Below are positions 6,930-10,085 of a stretch of DNA of 10,085 bases, piece by piece (the stretch's first letter is position 1; the number at the start of each line of letters is the position of its first letter). The notes beneath the pieces were generated by a model, which worked only from the letters and a program-made list of their open reading frames with translations, was not told where the DNA came from and did not search any database. Made by a program: the position numbers and the translations under genes. The DNA is taken from positions 1 to 10,085 of the forward strand of contig JAAYBE010000178.1 of NCBI GenBank assembly GCA_012719015.1, read 5' to 3'. Origin of the DNA: Actinomycetota bacterium (GTDB lineage Bacteria > Actinomycetota > Thermoleophilia > UBA2241).

Positions 6930-9403
6930 CAGGCCTGCTCCTCCGGGTCGTCGAGCGGTATGGGGTCGTCCTTCAGCGGCTCCCAGACCCAGCCCTGCCC
7001 GCGCTCCGCCTGGAGCACGTGCGGCACGAGGTCCGTCAGGGTCTCGCGCAGCGACACCCCCGGACGGTCCTCGCGGACGTAGAGGGTCTCGCCGGTCATG
7101 GTGGTCCGGCTGTAGCCGGCGAGCTCGTAGAAGTCGGTCTGCTCGAGCGCGTCGTAGGGGCAGACCTCGACGCACTCACCGCAGAAGATGCAGCGGCTCT
7201 CGTCGAGAGCGTAGCTGCTCAGGATGCGCGGGTTGATCTCGATGGACCCCGTGGGACACGTCTCGGCGCACTTGCCGCAGCTCACGCAGCCGACCAGCTG
7301 CAAGGGCAGGTTGTCGGCCGTGCTCACGATCGTGTCGAACCCGCGGCCCATGTTGTCGTAGCAGCTCGGCCCGACCTCCATGCGGCACACCCGCACGCAG
7401 CGGCCGCAGTTGATGCAGCGGTTGGGCTCGCGCATGATGAAGTCGTGGCGGAAGTCGGCCGGGTAGTCGTGCGCGTCGCCGCCGTGGAAGCGGTTCTTGA
7501 AGACCTCGTACTCGATGCTGTGCCGCTGCAGGTCGCAGGTGCCGTTGGCCGGGCAGTAACACTGCAGGCACAGCTCCGCGCCGCGCACCGCCTCGTCCTC
7601 CTCGAACCCGAGCTCGATCTGCTTGAAGTTGGTCTTGCGCTCCTCGGGCGAGAGCATCGGCATCTCGGCCGGCGGGGCCGGGTGCGAGACGTCGGTGGTC
7701 ATGTCGATGAACACCGGCGGGATCTCGGCCATGCGGGCGATGCGCGGGTCCATGTGGTCGCGCGCCGCGAGGGCGTCGAGGAACGGCGTGTCCCTGAGGG
7801 CCGCCAGGGAACGGGAGACCTCGGCCATGTCCTCGCCGCGCAGGTACGCGTCCATGCTCCAGGCGGCCTTCTTGCCCTGGGCGATCGCCTGGATCACCGT
7901 CTGGGCGCCGAGCACGACGTCGCCGCCGGCGAACACGCGCGGGTCCTCGGCCTGCAGGGTGCAGTCATCGACCTCGATCGTGCGCCACCTGGTGCGCTTG
8001 ATGCCCTGCTCCTCGCTGGTGCCGTCCAGCTTGGGGTACTGGCCGATGGCGGCGATGACCTGGTCGCACTCGACGACGAACTCGGAGCCCTCGACCGGCA
8101 CCGGGCGGCGGCGGCCGGAGGAGTCCGGCTCGCCCAGCTCCATGCGCTGCATCTCGATGCCGGTGACCTTGTTGCGCTCGTCCGTGAGGACGCGCAGCGG
8201 GGCGCAGAGCAGCTCGAGCTTGACGCCCTCCTCCTCGGCCTCGTCGACCTCGGTGTGGTGGGCCGGCATCTCCTTGCGCGAGCGACGGTAGAGGCAGGTG
8301 ACCTCGGAGGCCCCCTTGCGGACGCTGGTACGGCAGGCGTCCATGGCGGTGAAGCCGCCGCCGATCACGACGACCTTGTCGCCGACGTGGACGTCGCCGG
8401 TGCGTTCGAGCTCGCCGAGGAAGTCGACCGCGGTGACGACGCCGTCGGCGTCCTCGCCGGGACAGCCCATGGCGTTGCTGTTGAAGGCGCCCAGGGCGAG
8501 GAACACCGCGTCGTACTGCTCGAGGAGGTCCTCGAGCTGGACGTCGACGCCGAGGCGGGTGTCGACCTGCAGCTCCACGCCGAGGCGCCACAGGACGTTG
8601 ATCTCCTTCTCGAGCAGGTCGCGCGGCAGGCGGTAGCTGGGGATGCCGTAGCGGAGCATGCCGCCCGGCTTGGGCAGGGCCTCGAAGATCTTGACGGCGT
8701 GGCCCTCGAGCCGGGCGTAGAAGGCGGCCGCCAGGCCGGCGGGGCCGCCGCCCACGACCGCGATCCGCTTGCCCGTATCTGCCTTGGGCTCGACCGGCAA
8801 CAGCAGCTCGCCGGTCTGCTCCTCCTCGACCGTCTGGTCGCCCATGAAGCGGTGGAGCTGGCAGATCGTGATCGGCTCGTCGACGAGCTGCCGGCGGCAG
8901 GGCCCTTGGCAGGGCCGCGGGCAGACGCGCCCCAGCACCGCCGGGAAGGGCAGGTCCTCGCGCAGCTTGCGCACCCCGTTCTTGTAGTCCCGGTGGGCGA
9001 TGTAGTCGAGGAACTGCGGGATCTTGATGTGCGTGGGGCAGGCGTCGCGGCAGGGCGGCGTGCAGAAGCTGTTGTGGTCGCTGAGCAGCAGCTCGAGGTA
9101 GAGGTGCCGCATGGCGCGGACCCTCTCGGTGTCGGTGCGCACGACCATGCCGTCGCTGACCGCAGCGGAGCAGCTCGGGACCATCTTGCGGGCGCCCTCG
9201 ACCTCCACGATGCACATGCGGCAGGCCGCGGTGGCCGGGAGGCGCGGCTCGTAGCACAGCGTCGGGATGTGGATGCCGACGCGCTGCGCCGCCTCGAGGA
9301 TGGTCTCGCCGGGGTCGCAGGCGACCTCGCGGCCGTCGATGGTGACCAGCAGCTGGCCGGGGCGCGGCTCGACCTGCGGGACGTTCTCGACCGTCGTCGC
9401 CAT
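6929..9403 (-). CDS. NuoG-like [2Fe-2S] / GltD-like FAD-NADPH / multi-[4Fe-4S] fusion protein of complex I
   Basis: An 824-residue soluble iron-sulfur flavoprotein. Domains in order: residues 18-105, NuoG/HydA-type [2Fe-2S] ferredoxin with C50, C61, C64 and C78; residues 108-185, Cys-rich GltD-type segment with C114, C118, C122, C161, C165, C169 and C181; residues 213-525, GltD/NfnB/DPD-like oxidoreductase. The last has an FAD Rossmann motif VVGGGPAGLAAA, then PGGMLRYGIPSYRLP, a second nucleotide motif VVVIGGGFTAMDACR (345-357), LYRRSRKEMP (371-380) and FAGGD (491-495). The RR-x-R arginines are where GltD and DPD grip the NADPH 2'-phosphate, so NADPH is the likely nucleotide. Residues 612-623 hold CLQCYCPANGTC. 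Then come three CxxCxxCxxxC sets: 663-673 and 706-716, as in NuoG/HydA, and 738-748 (CIFCGECVEVCP). The last is followed by a NuoI-like ALEQTDFYELAGYSR tail. It starts 2 bases after nuoF and has no molybdopterin domain, unlike classical NuoG. Its role is probably to carry electrons between NuoF, a second nucleotide site and the Q module. Its exact chemistry is inferred. Confidence 0.88.
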   Translation of the reverse strand: MATTVENVPQVEPRPGQLLVTIDGREVACDPGETILEAAQRVGIHIPTLCYEPRLPATAACRMCIVEVEGARKMVPSCSAAVSDGMVVRTDTERVRAMRHLYLELLLSDHNSFCTPPCRDACPTHIKIPQFLDYIAHRDYKNGVRKLREDLPFPAVLGRVCPRPCQGPCRRQLVDEPITICQLHRFMGDQTVEEEQTGELLLPVEPKADTGKRIAVVGGGPAGLAAAFYARLEGHAVKIFEALPKPGGMLRYGIPSYRLPRDLLEKEINVLWRLGVELQVDTRLGVDVQLEDLLEQYDAVFLALGAFNSNAMGCPGEDADGVVTAVDFLGELERTGDVHVGDKVVVIGGGFTAMDACRTSVRKGASEVTCLYRRSRKEMPAHHTEVDEAEEEGVKLELLCAPLRVLTDERNKVTGIEMQRMELGEPDSSGRRRPVPVEGSEFVVECDQVIAAIGQYPKLDGTSEEQGIKRTRWRTIEVDDCTLQAEDPRVFAGGDVVLGAQTVIQAIAQGKKAAWSMDAYLRGEDMAEVSRSLAALRDTPFLDALAARDHMDPRIARMAEIPPVFIDMTTDVSHPAPPAEMPMLSPEERKTNFKQIELGFEEDEAVRGAELCLQCYCPANGTCDLQRHSIEYEVFKNRFHGGDAHDYPADFRHDFIMREPNRCINCGRCVRVCRMEVGPSCYDNMGRGFDTIVSTADNLPLQLVGCVSCGKCAETCPTGSIEINPRILSSYALDESRCIFCGECVEVCPYDALEQTDFYELAGYSRTTMTGETLYVREDRPGVSLRETLTDLVPHVLQAERGQGWVWEPLKDDPIPLDDPEEQA
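6938..6944 (-). promoter_or_regulatory. Strong ribosome binding site of nuoJ
   Basis: GGAGGAG on the minus strand, 8 bases before the ATG at 6929 and within the last codons of the fusion gene. It is the best Shine-Dalgarno in the window and confirms the NuoJ start within a frame that is open much further upstream. Confidence 0.65.
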
Positions 9404-9405
9404 GC

Positions 9406-10085
9406 TCAGCCCTCGTCTCCCTCGCAGGCCGCGGCGACGGCCGCGACCAGGTCGCCGGAGCGGACCTTGACGGCGTCGAACTTGCAGACCTGGCGGCAGG
9501 TGTCGCACTTGATGCACTCGGCGGTGTCGATCACGTGCGGCTGCTTCTTCTCGCCGCTGATGCAGACGGTGGGGCACTTCTTGGCGCAGAGCATGCAGCC
9601 GGTGCACAGCTCGGGGTCGATGTAGTAGGTGATCAACGCCTTGCACTTGCCGGCCGGGCAGCGCTTCTCGCGGATGTGCGCCTCGTACTCGTCGCGGAAG
9701 TACTTGATCGTCGTGAGCACGGGGTTGGGGGCGGTGCCGCCCAGCGCGCAGAGCGAGCCCTCGACCACGTAACTCCCCAGCTCCTCGAGCAGCTCGATGT
9801 CTCCCTCGCGCCCCTCGCCCTCGACGATACGGTCGAGCGTCTCGAGCATGCGTTTGGTGCCGAGGCGGCAGGGGACGCACTTGCCGCAGCTCTCGTTCTG
9901 GGTGAACTGGAGGAAGAAACGCGCCAGGTCGACCATGCAGGTCTGGTCGTCGACCACGACCATGCCGCCGGAGCCGACGATGGCGCCGGTCGCGGCCAGC
10001 GACTCGTAGTCGACCGGCGTGTCGAGCAGGCTGGCCGGCACGCAGCCGCCGGAGGGGCCGCCGAGCTGGACGGCCTTGAACTCGC
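9406..10085 (-). CDS. nuoF: NADH-binding subunit NuoF with extra C-terminal ferredoxin domain (5' part off the right edge)
   Basis: The last 225 residues of a NuoF/HydB-type flavoprotein, the subunit that holds FMN, binds NADH and contains cluster N3. The visible part starts inside the FMN/NADH domain with QLGGPSGGCVP. The N3-type [4Fe-4S] site follows: ESCGKCVPCRLGTKRMLETL with visible-fragment Cys 66, 69 and 72, plus the distal Cys 112 in GSLCALG. After about residue 140 there is CPAGKC, then a two-cluster ferredoxin domain: CTGCMLCAKKCP (160, 163, 166, 170) and CIKCDTCRQVC (190, 193, 196, 200). Classical NuoF of E. coli or Thermus lacks this domain. It is usual in HydB/HndC and in related formate dehydrogenase subunits. 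A GTG at 10041 is internal and not a start. The stop lies 2 bases before the fusion gene, so both products are probably made together. The N-terminal half is not in the window, so an upstream NuoE-like [2Fe-2S] domain fusion cannot be excluded. Confidence 0.93.
   Translation of the reverse strand, partial: EFKAVQLGGPSGGCVPASLLDTPVDYESLAATGAIVGSGGMVVVDDQTCMVDLARFFLQFTQNESCGKCVPCRLGTKRMLETLDRIVEGEGREGDIELLEELGSYVVEGSLCALGGTAPNPVLTTIKYFRDEYEAHIREKRCPAGKCKALITYYIDPELCTGCMLCAKKCPTVCISGEKKQPHVIDTAECIKCDTCRQVCKFDAVKVRSGDLVAAVAAACEGDEG

Noticed and set aside
6929..7300. A separate nuoI gene at the 3' end of the fusion gene
   Set aside because: The NuoI-like motif is in one continuous frame with the FAD domain, with no stop, internal ribosome site or frameshift separating it.
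7019..9625. Very long plus-strand open frame (868 codons) opposite the fusion gene, and similar ones at 1605-2942, 2621-4327 and 4137-6122
   Set aside because: These are antisense shadows of GC-rich genes: their products are Asp/Glu/Arg/His/Gly-rich with no recognisable fold, while the minus strand encodes clear complex I subunits over the same bases.
9404..9880. Upstream extension of the fusion gene frame to 9880
   Set aside because: The extension overlaps nuoF in another frame and is Arg/His/Gly-rich shadow sequence. The ATG at 9403 follows the nuoF stop by 2 bases and begins a normal [2Fe-2S] domain.
1..10085. CRISPR arrays, tRNA or rRNA genes, insertion sequences, direct repeats, phage or toxin-antitoxin genes
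   Set aside because: None seen on reading either strand; nearly all of the window is accounted for by the listed genes.

Overview
The window is GC-rich bacterial DNA, with nearly all third codon positions G or C. It is dominated by one long minus-strand operon for a respiratory complex I (NADH-quinone oxidoreductase, Nuo). The species cannot be fixed from the sequence. A high-GC Gram-positive (Actinomycetota-like) or another deep-branching high-GC lineage fits the base composition, the tiny Cys/His-rich proteins and the -10-like hexamers sitting almost on top of start codons. This is only a weak inference.

Layout from left to right. Positions 1-562 (minus) hold the first 187 codons of a YmdB-family metallophosphoesterase that runs off the left edge. 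Positions 563-642 are a short divergent promoter region. Positions 643-1013 (plus) hold two very small Cys-rich, zinc-ribbon-like genes coupled by an ATGA overlap. Positions 993-1022 can fold into a GC-rich hairpin at the convergent gene ends. From 1023 to the right edge every gene is on the minus strand. In transcription order these are nuoF (3' part only), an 824-residue iron-sulfur flavoprotein, nuoJ, nuoK, nuoL, nuoM and nuoN. Junctions are overlaps of 1-4 bases or gaps of 1-10 bases, so this is clearly a single transcription unit entering from beyond 10085. No gap over 300 bases lacks a gene.

The membrane arm proteins (NuoJ, K, L, M, N) look complete and functional, with the proton-channel Lys and Glu residues in place. 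The electron-input side is unusual. The NuoF fragment carries an extra C-terminal two-[4Fe-4S] ferredoxin domain, as in HydB/HndC-type subunits of NAD(P)-linked hydrogenases and formate dehydrogenases. The next gene is not a canonical NuoG. It joins a NuoG-like [2Fe-2S] domain, a GltD/NfnB-like FAD/NADPH oxidoreductase, NuoG/HydA-type [4Fe-4S] motifs and a NuoI-like final ferredoxin segment. nuoH and nuoI, which usually lie between nuoG and nuoJ, are not there. The most interesting reading is a complex I whose input module has two nucleotide sites, NADH on NuoF and NADPH on the fusion protein. It may act as an NADPH-accepting, transhydrogenase-like or electron-bifurcating/confurcating complex coupled to the proton-pumping arm. 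The domain architecture is visible in the sequence; the biochemical role is inference.
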